A stretch of DNA of 5,053 nt from Hungatella sp. UBA5982 (lineage in GTDB: Bacteria; Bacillota; Clostridia; Lachnospirales; Lachnospiraceae). The notes beneath the pieces are model-generated. The model was not told where the DNA came from. It made no database searches and saw only the letters and a list, made by a program, of their open reading frames with translations. The stretch's first letter is position 1. Every line of letters begins with the position of its first letter. The stretch is taken from positions 90,296-95,348 of the forward strand of contig DJBG01000123.1 in NCBI GenBank assembly GCA_002429965.1, read 5' to 3'. Positions 1 to 5,048 of this stretch are shown in pieces. The translations under genes and the position numbers were made by a program.

Positions 1-447
1 TATTACTCCGATTGCTGCCGCTTCCTGCATGGTGAAGTTTACAAAATCGGGAATAAAACAGGAAATTACATGTCCTAAACCTAATGCCCCAAACATCGCC
101 GCAAAAATACCAACCTGACCTCCAAGACCAATTAATGCTGTCTTAGGTGATGATATTAAGGGACTGAAATCTGTCATTGCACCAATACAGATAAAAATCA
201 TGGGAGGATAGATCCCAAGCTCAATGCCCTTATATAAATAATAAATCAGTCCACCTTCATCATAAGAGGATAGACCCGCATTTGATATATTAGCAATAAG
301 CATTCCAAATGCCAATGGAAGAAGAAGCAAGGGCTCATACCTTTTTTCCACAGCCATATAAGCAAGGGCAAGTGCTAAAATTATCATTACTATTTCCGAT
401 ATTGTTATGTTGCTTATTATGTTAGTTATGTAATTAATAACGATCAT
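1..447 (-). CDS. Na+-translocating decarboxylase beta subunit, N-terminal part (cut by window edge)
   Basis: This encodes the first 149 codons of an integral membrane protein that reads off the left edge with no stop. The family (OadB/MmdB/GcdB) couples decarboxylation of a carboxybiotin intermediate to Na+ export across the cytoplasmic membrane. Recognisable parts are an N-terminal segment ending in KRYEPLLLLPLAFGMLIAN (about residues 35-53), DEGGLIYYLYKGIELGIYPPM (about 63-83), IGAMTDFSPLISSPKTALIG (about 88-107) and FTMQEAAAIGVI at the cut end. The family usually continues with a GGADGPT motif carrying an essential Asp, which lies outside the window. The only usable start is the ATG at 447-445, because a TAG stop lies two codons upstream in frame. 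The roughly 20 residues before the first membrane helix fit the family's usual N-terminus. The substrate (oxaloacetate, methylmalonyl-CoA or glutaconyl-CoA) cannot be told from the beta subunit; the partner subunits should lie further left. Confidence 0.9.
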   Translation of the reverse strand, partial: MIVINYITNIISNITISEIVMIILALALAYMAVEKRYEPLLLLPLAFGMLIANISNAGLSSYDEGGLIYYLYKGIELGIYPPMIFICIGAMTDFSPLISSPKTALIGLGGQVGIFAAMFGALGLGHVISCFIPDFVNFTMQEAAAIGVI

Positions 448-452
448 CTCCT
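437..452 (-). promoter_or_regulatory. Ribosome binding site fused to the beta-subunit start codon
   Basis: AGGAG (452-448) directly abuts the ATG (447-445), leaving no spacer. Reading on, AGGAGATGATC matches the complement of the 16S rRNA 3' tail (AGGAGGTGATC) at 10 of 11 bases, so the start codon lies inside the pairing region. No ATG, GTG or TTG follows in frame until codon 21, which is already within the first membrane helix. Either initiation here is poor or regulated, or a non-canonical ATT or ATA is used. Confidence 0.45.
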
Positions 453-497
453 AAAATTTGTATTGTTACTCTATTATGCAGCCATTTGAATTAACAA

Positions 498-608
498 TTA
501 TATCTGGTATTGGGTTTTCTCTACATATTTTATATTCAATAGTTTTGATTCATAAGAAATGGACATTTTTCTTTGGGAATTGATTGTAAAAGCACAATTT
601 TCTAACAT
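498..608 (-). CDS. Possible 36-aa small protein or leader peptide upstream of the decarboxylase beta subunit
   Basis: This short ORF starts at the ATG at 608-606 and ends at the TAA at 500-498. The product is hydrophilic, begins MLENCAFTINSQRK and ends VEKTQYQI; it has no membrane segment or motif I recognise. The support is its ribosome binding site: AAAAGGAG sits six bases before the ATG, much better placed than the site of the following gene. It lies 50 bp upstream of the beta-subunit start on the same strand, so it could be a leader peptide, a small operon protein or a chance ORF. The gap to the beta subunit contains an inverted repeat ATTGTTA/TAACAAT (462-468 and 492-498) whose right arm touches this stop codon. 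Whether it is translated is unknown. Confidence 0.35.
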   Translation of the reverse strand: MLENCAFTINSQRKMSISYESKLLNIKYVEKTQYQI

Positions 609-649
609 ATATTTCTCCTTTTTTATCATTAATTTATACATTTGTATTA

Positions 650-655
650 ATTATA
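650..655 (-). promoter_or_regulatory. Candidate -10 element upstream of the small ORF and decarboxylase beta subunit
   Basis: The minus strand carries a perfect TATAAT about 42 bases upstream of the small-ORF ATG, in very AT-rich DNA. There is no good -35 at 16-18 bp; the nearest similar hexamer, TTAACA, is 22 bp upstream. This is the best promoter candidate for the leftward transcript, but it is weakly supported. Confidence 0.35.
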
Positions 656-738
656 AAAGAAATACGCATAAAGAAGATGTTAAGAAAATAAGAGGATCTG
701 AAAAACTTCCCTAAGAAAGGTCTCTCTGATTCCTTTGT

Positions 739-768
739 AAAAAAAAAAGCCAGTACAGTGCCACTGGC
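739..768 (-). terminator. Rho-independent terminator after the nitroreductase gene
   Basis: On the minus strand GCCAGT pairs with ACTGGC (768-763 with 754-749) around an 8-nt loop and is followed directly by ten Ts (748-739). This is a textbook intrinsic terminator. It lies about 80 bp beyond the nitroreductase stop and separates that transcript from the decarboxylase region. Confidence 0.85.
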
Positions 769-849
769 AAAATACCGACTTTTATGATCCTTTATATGAA
801 GTTATATTGGTGCAGAGGAATTCTCCTGTTCTGCTAAGGCACTGGTTGT

Positions 850-1383
850 TTAAACAAACCGGACAATTTCCTCCATTGATTTACGGGATTTCTTCCGTAC
901 CGTCTGATCTGCTGGATATCCGGCTGCAATTAACCCGCATATATGCTTTTCCTTCGGGATATTCAAAAGCGCAGCAACCTTTTCTCTATCAAACATTCCC
1001 AATATGCAAGTACCGATTCCCTGTGATTCGGCTTCCAGGCAAAGATAGGCAATTGCCGCTCCAATATCGCCGGGAGCAAAATACTGGCTGTCTACAAGGC
1101 TTTTAACATGGGGCATTAAATTTGCGTGTTCTTCAACTACAACAAAAAATGCCCGTGCTTTGGAAGCAAACCCATTTGATCCAAGCTGCTGTGCAGATTC
1201 TGCTACCTTTTCCATAAGTTCTGGATTCTCGACTACCACAAAACTCCAGGGCTGACCATTACAGCCGGAAGGTGCCAGGTGGGCCGCCTCAACACATTTG
1301 ACCAGCTTTTCATGATCTACCGATTGATCTTTAAAATTTCTGCAGCTTTGCCTGCGAAGGCATAAATCCATAAAATCATTCAT
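850..1383 (-). CDS. Nitroreductase-family FMN oxidoreductase
   Basis: This encodes a 177-aa cytoplasmic flavoprotein of the NAD(P)H-dependent nitroreductase superfamily, near the short end of the family's length range. Visible landmarks are RRQSCRNF (residues 10-17, FMN-phosphate-binding Arg/Ser region), APSGCNGQPWSFVVVE (37-52, the usual APS-x-N-x-QPW segment near the flavin), GDIGAAIAYLCLEAESQGIG (105-124, helix and flavin contact) and a C-terminal GYPAD followed by basic residues (155-168). The start ATG (1383-1381) has AGAAAGGAG eight bases upstream. Members reduce nitro compounds, quinones or flavins, or act as dehydrogenases; the physiological substrate is not predictable here. It is followed by a strong terminator. 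No clear promoter is seen in the 111-bp gap before it, so it may be read from the upstream repressor/M56 operon. Confidence 0.9.
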   Translation of the reverse strand: MNDFMDLCLRRQSCRNFKDQSVDHEKLVKCVEAAHLAPSGCNGQPWSFVVVENPELMEKVAESAQQLGSNGFASKARAFFVVVEEHANLMPHVKSLVDSQYFAPGDIGAAIAYLCLEAESQGIGTCILGMFDREKVAALLNIPKEKHICGLIAAGYPADQTVRKKSRKSMEEIVRFV

Positions 1384-1405
1384 TTTAATTTCTCCTTTCT
1401 ATTAA

Positions 1406-1421
1406 AGCCTTTTATAAGGCT
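1406..1421 (-). repeat. Short hairpin just upstream of the nitroreductase ribosome binding site
   Basis: AGCCTT and AAGGCT form a 6-bp inverted repeat around a 4-nt loop, ending about 8 bases before the AGAAAGGAG ribosome binding site on the minus strand. The bases that follow (TTAATAG) are not a proper T-run, so it is at best a weak terminator or attenuator. It could also be an operator or an mRNA-stabilising stem. Confidence 0.35.
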
Positions 1422-1456
1422 GAATAAACAATTTAATCTTGTTATTTCTTTCCGCT

Positions 1457-1476
1457 TAATGTCATGCCTGACGTTA
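1457..1476. repeat. Palindrome between the M56 and nitroreductase genes (possible operator)
   Basis: TAATGTCA and TGACGTTA are inverted arms of 8 bp with one mismatch (a T-G pair if transcribed rightward) around TGCC. It does not resemble the BlaI TACA/TGTA operator and has no T-run after it on either strand. A small second palindrome, ATAATG-G-CATTAT, follows at 1481-1493, next to the M56 stop codon. The first could be a binding site for an unlinked regulator of the nitroreductase gene. No convincing -35/-10 pair was found in 1384-1494. Confidence 0.3.
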
Positions 1477-1494
1477 TGTAATAATGGCATTATC

Positions 1495-2982
1495 CTAAAA
1501 ATCTTCACTCAACAGATATACGGCATAGGTGATGCCGGTCTGTGTATCATAAATAACCGATATGTACCCGTTTTCATATTTAAAATGCATGTCACCGTTT
1601 TTATCACTGACCGGCTTCCCAAAAGCATTATGAAAGCTTTCTGTTTTATCACCGATTTTAGCACCTTTGAAATCCAAATCATCCCGCTGGGTAAATATCT
1701 GGTTGACAATACCGGTATCCGTATTAAACCACACTCGAATTCCAGTCTCTTTAAATTCCAAACCACCTTCATCGACTGATTCCGGCTTCTCACTTATACC
1801 ATTTGTCAGATCCTGTTTACTTGAACCCAATAAATCAAAATATGTTTCAAAAGAGATGGCTTCGGTATCCGAAGAAGGCGTGGCAGAATCCGGACCGTCC
1901 TTTGAATCATTTTCCGTTTCGGTTGTATTTTGCGGATTCGTGCCGGGGGCAGAACCGGACAAACTTGAACAGCCTGTTAACAAGATAAGGCAAAGCAAAG
2001 TTATTACAGCCCATTTAGCAGATGTTTTTTTGTATTGTGTAATCATAATAATTCTCCTTTTATTCTTTCTGACTGCAAATCCTGCGGTTCCCGGAACCGG
2101 TTGTGGATCATTTGCTTTTTTCATAACACTCAATATGGTTAATCCATATTTTTTGTATTCTTCTTCCGCAAGTATGCTAAGGACGGAAGCATCGCAGGAC
2201 AGCTCGCAATCCTCTTTCATTCTATACATGGAATACCATATTACCGGGTTAAACCAGTAAATTCCCTGTATAACCATTGTTATGATATGAATGCACAAAT
2301 CCTTTCGTTTGACATGGGCAAGCTCATGTAACAGGATATAGCTGAGCTCTTCCTGCGTAAGGCCCGGAATCATGTTCCCGGGAATAATGATTCTGGGGTG
2401 AAAGATGCCCCAAACCATAGGAGATTTTATGCGGCTGCCGGAAAGAATCGTTACTTTACCTGTTATGTGCAGCTTGTTTTTACAGCGGTTTACAATGGCA
2501 TGAATTTCAGGTTGCGTGCAGGGAATACATTGGCGCAGCCTGAGGGCAAACACGGCATTCACAAGCATTATGTAAATATAAATACCTATCATAACGATCA
2601 GCCAAATAGATGCAAAGTGTTCTGGTGTAAAAACAGAGCTGACTTTATTAAAATCTGGTAACGGGACTGAAAAAGTATGAGCAGTATCGTTACCGGGATT
2701 CTTTTTCACATTAGTCTTATCGTTTGAGGACTCCGGCAGTTGAGCGCTAATGATTGCATGTTCAGGTACTGGTTCATTTGTAAAGAAATGGGATGGGCTC
2801 TCAATGGTAAAGGGAATGATGAGCCGCAGTATCAGAAGGAACCAGATATAATATTGCAGTCTGGCGCTGAGTCTGTCTTTTAATATCCCCTTAAAAAGAA
2901 GGATTCCGATTGCCGGAAGAGTTCCCATCATTGACAGTAAAACGACACCCTTAAATATGGTAATGAGATTGATCTTGGCCAC
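1495..2982 (-). CDS. BlaR1-like M56 transmembrane metallopeptidase with a non-PBP, lipobox-linked sensor domain
   Basis: This 495-aa protein has the BlaR1/MecR1 layout. Two N-terminal membrane helices (about 5-30 and 43-60) are followed by an external loop (61-120) and a third helix (123-147). A cytoplasmic M56 zinc-protease domain comes next, with SPMVWGIFHPRIIIPGNM (187-204), HELAH (219-223) and DCELSCD (258-264, with E260 the expected third zinc ligand). A fourth helix (about 324-336) ends in LTGC (335-338), a lipobox-like motif preceded by Lys residues. A Ser/Thr/Asp/Pro-rich linker (339-373) leads to a C-terminal domain (about 376-495) built from two similar units. There is no penicillin-binding domain, so beta-lactam sensing is not supported. 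The start is GTG (2982-2980); AAGGA six bases upstream overlaps the repressor stop codon. Inferred role: membrane sensor-protease that relieves repression by its partner. The signal is unknown. Confidence 0.85.
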   Translation of the reverse strand: MAKINLITIFKGVVLLSMMGTLPAIGILLFKGILKDRLSARLQYYIWFLLILRLIIPFTIESPSHFFTNEPVPEHAIISAQLPESSNDKTNVKKNPGNDTAHTFSVPLPDFNKVSSVFTPEHFASIWLIVMIGIYIYIMLVNAVFALRLRQCIPCTQPEIHAIVNRCKNKLHITGKVTILSGSRIKSPMVWGIFHPRIIIPGNMIPGLTQEELSYILLHELAHVKRKDLCIHIITMVIQGIYWFNPVIWYSMYRMKEDCELSCDASVLSILAEEEYKKYGLTILSVMKKANDPQPVPGTAGFAVRKNKRRIIMITQYKKTSAKWAVITLLCLILLTGCSSLSGSAPGTNPQNTTETENDSKDGPDSATPSSDTEAISFETYFDLLGSSKQDLTNGISEKPESVDEGGLEFKETGIRVWFNTDTGIVNQIFTQRDDLDFKGAKIGDKTESFHNAFGKPVSDKNGDMHFKYENGYISVIYDTQTGITYAVYLLSEDF

Positions 2983-2994
2983 CTGCTTTCCTTA
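2983..2994 (-). promoter_or_regulatory. Ribosome binding site overlapping the repressor stop codon
   Basis: The TAA stop of the repressor (2994-2992) is part of TTAAGGAAAGCAG, whose AAGGA serves the GTG start at 2982. The intergenic gap is 9 bases. This arrangement implies translational coupling, so repressor and sensor-protease would be made together. Confidence 0.7.
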
Positions 2995-3369
2995 ATTCAA
3001 TTTATCATCCAAAAGCTTTTTTAAATCTTCCATCTCTTTTACGGACATCTTTTCATCATGAATAAAATTTGCCACCAAATTATAGATGGAACCTTCATAT
3101 ATTTTTTGAACGAAAGAGCCGGTTTCTTCCTGAATGCATTCTTCTCTGGTAATAAGAGGATAAAAGGTATGCTGGCCGGAATTCTTATCAACACCCAGGG
3201 CACCTTTTTTTACCAGCCTGGCAATCAGCGTGTGGATTGTTTTGGACTTCCAGTCTGCTTCCTCGCTTAAGGCTTCTATAATACGTGTGGTTGTTTGGGG
3301 GGATTCATTCCACAGTACCTTCATAACCAGCCATTCTGCATTGGATATTTTACAATTGCTGTTTTTCAA
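2992..3369 (-). CDS. BlaI/MecI/CopY-family transcriptional repressor
   Basis: This 125-aa protein has the usual length for the family. It has an N-terminal winged helix: ISNAEWLVMKVLW (8-20), TTTRIIEAL (26-34), the recognition region WKSKTIHTLIARLVKKG (40-56), and a wing with HTFYPL (67-72). A C-terminal dimerisation segment follows (about 78-125). The Asn101-Phe102 pair in LVANFIHDE coincides in residue number with the site at which staphylococcal BlaI is cleaved on induction. The start is TTG (3369-3367), supported by AAGGTGG seven bases upstream. An ATG five bases earlier is out of frame and stops after two codons. The next in-frame ATG (codon 16) would delete the first helix. The gene heads an operon with the M56 protease and has an operator in its own leader, so autorepression is expected. 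It probably also acts on other, unlinked promoters. Confidence 0.92.
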   Translation of the reverse strand: MKNSNCKISNAEWLVMKVLWNESPQTTTRIIEALSEEADWKSKTIHTLIARLVKKGALGVDKNSGQHTFYPLITREECIQEETGSFVQKIYEGSIYNLVANFIHDEKMSVKEMEDLKKLLDDKLN

Positions 3370-3384
3370 TTCATTACCACCTTC

Positions 3385-3396
3385 CTACAAATGTAG
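3385..3396. promoter_or_regulatory. BlaI-type operator CTACA-AA-TGTAG
   Basis: Perfect 5-bp inverted arms flank an AA centre and match the TACA-nn-TGTA core known for BlaI/MecI/CopY repressors. It lies between the predicted transcription start (about 3401) and the repressor's ribosome binding site, where a bound dimer would block initiation or early elongation. I found no second exact copy elsewhere in the window. Confidence 0.8.
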
Positions 3397-3473
3397 TCTT
3401 TAATAAGATTATACTTGCAGGACGCTGTTGTCAAGTAAAATATGAATTTTTTATTGTAATTCAGTGAGCTTTG
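3397..3473 (-). other. Gap between the MocR-type gene and the repressor operon
   Basis: Just before and after the MocR-type stop codon, TTCAG (about 3488-3492) and CTGAA (about 3460-3464) form a weak, widely spaced inverted repeat without a T-run. No convincing intrinsic terminator is seen. The rest of the gap is the A/T-rich upstream region and promoter of the repressor operon. Confidence 0.4.
3408..3434 (-). promoter_or_regulatory. Promoter of the repressor/M56 operon
   Basis: On the minus strand TTGACA (3434-3429) and TATAAT (3413-3408) are both perfect sigma-A hexamers, but only 15 bp apart, shorter than the usual 16-18. The bases just upstream of the -35 (about 3435-3460) are A/T-tracts resembling an UP element. 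Predicted initiation near 3401 places the operator at roughly +5 to +16. Confidence 0.75.
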
Positions 3474-4892
3474 TCACGGACCAGTGCTGAACCATGCGGA
3501 TTGCAGCAACGCAATGCCTTTTCGTATCTGTTGTTCACCCAGTAAGCTGTATCCTATAAATATAAGGTTTTGGGGACAGTCCTTCCTCTCATTCCAGAAT
3601 GGAATCATGGGGTATACTTTAACTCCGGCTTTTTCTGCCTGTTTAATAAGCCATTCCTGTTCTTCACCATCCGGGAACTCTAAAATAAAATGCAACCCTG
3701 CCCCACGGCCATATAAGATTACTTTGCTGCCAAACATTTTCGTTGCCTCCTGCACTAACACATCATGCCGTCTTTTATAAGTGAGGCACATCTTTCGTAC
3801 ATGACGCTCATAGTTTCCATCCCTCATATATGCGGCTAATACACGTTGCGTCAACCAAGATACAGGAGAATTGTAGGAACGGAACAGACTATAATATCTT
3901 GAAAGCAATCGTACTGGCAGCACCATATAGTTCACCCGCATAGAAGGAGAAAGGGATTTTGAAAAAGTTCCGATATAGATGGTACGGTCGTCAATGTCCA
4001 GTGAATGGAGCGCCGGCACCGGATTGGCATCATATCTTAGTTCACTGTCATAATCATCCTCAATGACATACGCATCGTTAGCAATTGCCCAATTGAGGAG
4101 TTCCTTACGCTGAAATATTGGCATCACGGTTCCGTAAGGAAATTGATGTGAAGGTGTTACATAGGCTGCACATGCGCCTGAATGGTGAATGGATGAGAGG
4201 TTAAGTCCATCTTTACCAGCCGGAATCGGATAAAGATTATAATTGTTGTTAATAAATACATCACGTGCCCCATTATAACCAGGGTTTTCCATGGCAATCA
4301 CATTGTTTTGTTTACGCAAAATCTTGCACAAAATATCCAGTGAATAGTGCAGTCCAGAGCCTACGATAATCTGTTCCTCACAACATACGATCCCTCTTGA
4401 CCTGTGCAGATATTTTTTGATCTCTTGTCTTAACAAGAGATCCCCCTGCTTATCCGGGTATTGATTAACTACATCTTTTTGTGGTGATAAGAGAATTTGG
4501 GAAGTATATTTTCGCCATAGCTTAAAAGGAAATTGTTCATAAGGAAGCCCGCCGTACTGGAAATCATATAGACAAACAGGCTGCTTCAGTTCTGATCTTT
4601 CGACAGATAAAGCGTTTGTATCCTGTAGTATATAATTCCTCTCCGTAACCTTATTTGAGGTATCTATAACGAAAAATCCCGAACCATGTTTCGCGTGAAT
4701 ATATCCCTCCACAGCCAGCTGGGCATAAGCCCGGCTGACAGTATTAAGCGCAATCCCCAATGTTCCGGCAAGTGTGCGAATACCTGGAAGACGTTCTCCA
4801 TTTACAATATTTCCTTGTATAATATCTTCTTTGATCTGACGATAGATCTGAAGATACATTGGCTCATCTGAATTTTCCTGAATATAAATCAT
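3474..4892 (-). CDS. MocR-family (GntR) regulator with PLP-binding aminotransferase-like domain
   Basis: This 472-aa protein has the typical MocR length. Residues 1-75 form a GntR-type winged helix (PMYLQIYRQIKEDIIQG at 11-27, RLPGIRTLAGTLGIALNTVS at 34-53, GYIHAKHGSGFFV at 63-75). A linker leads to a fold-type I aminotransferase domain (about 108-470). PLP contacts visible are NPGYNG (203-208, Tyr206), TPSHQFPYGTVM (246-257), IEDDYDSELRY (277-287, Asp280/Tyr281) and GTFSKSLSPSMR (308-319), with Lys312 the expected Schiff-base lysine. The PLP site therefore looks intact. The start ATG (4892-4890) has AAGGATGG ten bases upstream. Family members include GabR and PdxR, which control divergent genes for GABA use or PLP synthesis. 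The target here begins beyond the window, so the subtype is open; PdxR is a reasonable guess only. No strong terminator follows, so transcription might run on into the repressor operon. Confidence 0.9.
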   Translation of the reverse strand: MIYIQENSDEPMYLQIYRQIKEDIIQGNIVNGERLPGIRTLAGTLGIALNTVSRAYAQLAVEGYIHAKHGSGFFVIDTSNKVTERNYILQDTNALSVERSELKQPVCLYDFQYGGLPYEQFPFKLWRKYTSQILLSPQKDVVNQYPDKQGDLLLRQEIKKYLHRSRGIVCCEEQIIVGSGLHYSLDILCKILRKQNNVIAMENPGYNGARDVFINNNYNLYPIPAGKDGLNLSSIHHSGACAAYVTPSHQFPYGTVMPIFQRKELLNWAIANDAYVIEDDYDSELRYDANPVPALHSLDIDDRTIYIGTFSKSLSPSMRVNYMVLPVRLLSRYYSLFRSYNSPVSWLTQRVLAAYMRDGNYERHVRKMCLTYKRRHDVLVQEATKMFGSKVILYGRGAGLHFILEFPDGEEQEWLIKQAEKAGVKVYPMIPFWNERKDCPQNLIFIGYSLLGEQQIRKGIALLQSAWFSTGP

Positions 4893-4916
4893 CGAATTTT
4901 AACCATCCTTATAGTA

Positions 4917-4967
4917 AAGTGTATCCTATATTATATCACATAAGTGTATCTTTTTACAGGTACACTT
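4917..4967. promoter_or_regulatory. Three AAGTGTA boxes, probable operators of the MocR-type regulator
   Basis: AAGTGTATC occurs twice in direct orientation (4917-4925 and 4942-4950, 25 bp from start to start). A third copy, AAGTGTACC, lies in the opposite orientation (4959-4967). A pair of direct repeats plus an inverted copy beside a MocR-type gene fits how this family binds DNA. The first box overlaps the regulator's own predicted start site, the second its -35/-10 spacer, and the third the spacer of the divergent promoter, so both directions could be controlled. Confidence 0.6.
4930..4958 (-). promoter_or_regulatory. Promoter of the MocR-type regulator
   Basis: The minus strand has TGATATAAT (4938-4930), a perfect extended -10. 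At 17 bp spacing the -35 position (4958-4953) reads TGTAAA, a poor match, so the TG extension probably carries recognition. Initiation near 4923 gives a leader of about 31 nt. Confidence 0.65.
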
Positions 4968-4979
4968 GTGTGATATAAT
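4953..4979 (+). promoter_or_regulatory. Divergent promoter of the gene beyond the right edge
   Basis: The plus strand has TGATATAAT (4971-4979), again a perfect extended -10. TTTACA (4953-4958) matches the -35 consensus at five of six bases, but at 15 bp spacing. The same hexamer on the other strand occupies the -35 position of the leftward promoter, so two polymerases could not bind at once. Confidence 0.65.
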
Positions 4980-4983
4980 ACGT

Positions 4984-5013
4984 TTGATTGTCCATCAAGA
5001 ATATATATCTTGA
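4984..5013 (+). other. Two overlapping leader hairpins of the divergent transcript
   Basis: TTGAT/ATCAA (4984-4998, 5-nt loop) and TCAAGA/TCTTGA (4995-5013, 7-nt AT loop) share bases 4995-4998, so only one can form at a time. Both stems are short. They lie at the predicted 5' end of the rightward mRNA; a regulatory role is speculative. Confidence 0.3.
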
Positions 5014-5036
5014 ATAAAAATCATATTTACACAATT

Positions 5037-5048
5037 AGGAGGTTGAGG
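5037..5048 (+). promoter_or_regulatory. Ribosome binding site of an unseen divergent gene
   Basis: AGGAGG (5037-5042), followed by a second purine-rich GAGG (5045-5048), lies near the right edge with no start codon yet. A start codon at or just after 5054 would give normal spacing. By family habit this gene is the likely main target of the MocR-type regulator; its identity cannot be read here. Confidence 0.6.

Larger units (their letters stand above)
448..738. other. AT-rich intergenic region left of the nitroreductase terminator
   Basis: Apart from the possible small ORF and the -10 candidate, this stretch holds a weak minus-strand hairpin at 706-719 (CTTTC-TTAG-GGAAG, one G-U pair) followed by five Ts at 705-701. 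That hairpin may be a second, weaker terminator behind the strong one at 739-768, or an attenuator for the leftward operon. No tRNA-like or riboswitch-like structure was recognised. Confidence 0.4.
4929..4980. repeat. Near-perfect 20-bp inverted repeat in the divergent promoter region
   Basis: The arms at 4929-4948 and 4961-4980 are complementary at 19 of 20 positions, separated by 12 bp. Each arm contains an AAGTGTA box at its inner end and TGATATAAT at its outer end, so operator and promoter sequences are duplicated as one mirrored unit. Confidence 0.9.

Noticed and set aside
1406..1421. Hairpin as a true intrinsic terminator after the M56 gene
   Set aside because: The stem is only 6 bp and the following bases (TTAATAG) are not a T-run.
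1667..2260. A 197-codon plus-strand ORF opposite the M56 gene
   Set aside because: It is antisense to a well-supported protease frame, has no convincing ribosome binding site and yields no recognisable domain. Other plus-strand frames (807-1106, 1459-1779, 2398-2661, 3058-3270, 3484-3780, 4686-4871) were rejected for the same reasons.
1495..2982. Calling the M56 gene blaR1 or mecR1 and the pair a beta-lactam resistance system
   Set aside because: No penicillin-binding sensor domain and no beta-lactamase or resistance PBP gene is present in the window; only the protease and repressor parts match.
3372..3374. ATG as the start of the repressor
   Set aside because: It is out of frame, meets a stop after two codons and is only 2 bases from the ribosome binding site; the TTG at 3369-3367 is in frame with 7-base spacing.
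4961..4970. TACACTTGTG as a second BlaI operator
   Set aside because: It lacks the final A of TGTA and is explained by the third AAGTGTA box and the 20-bp inverted repeat of the MocR-type control region.
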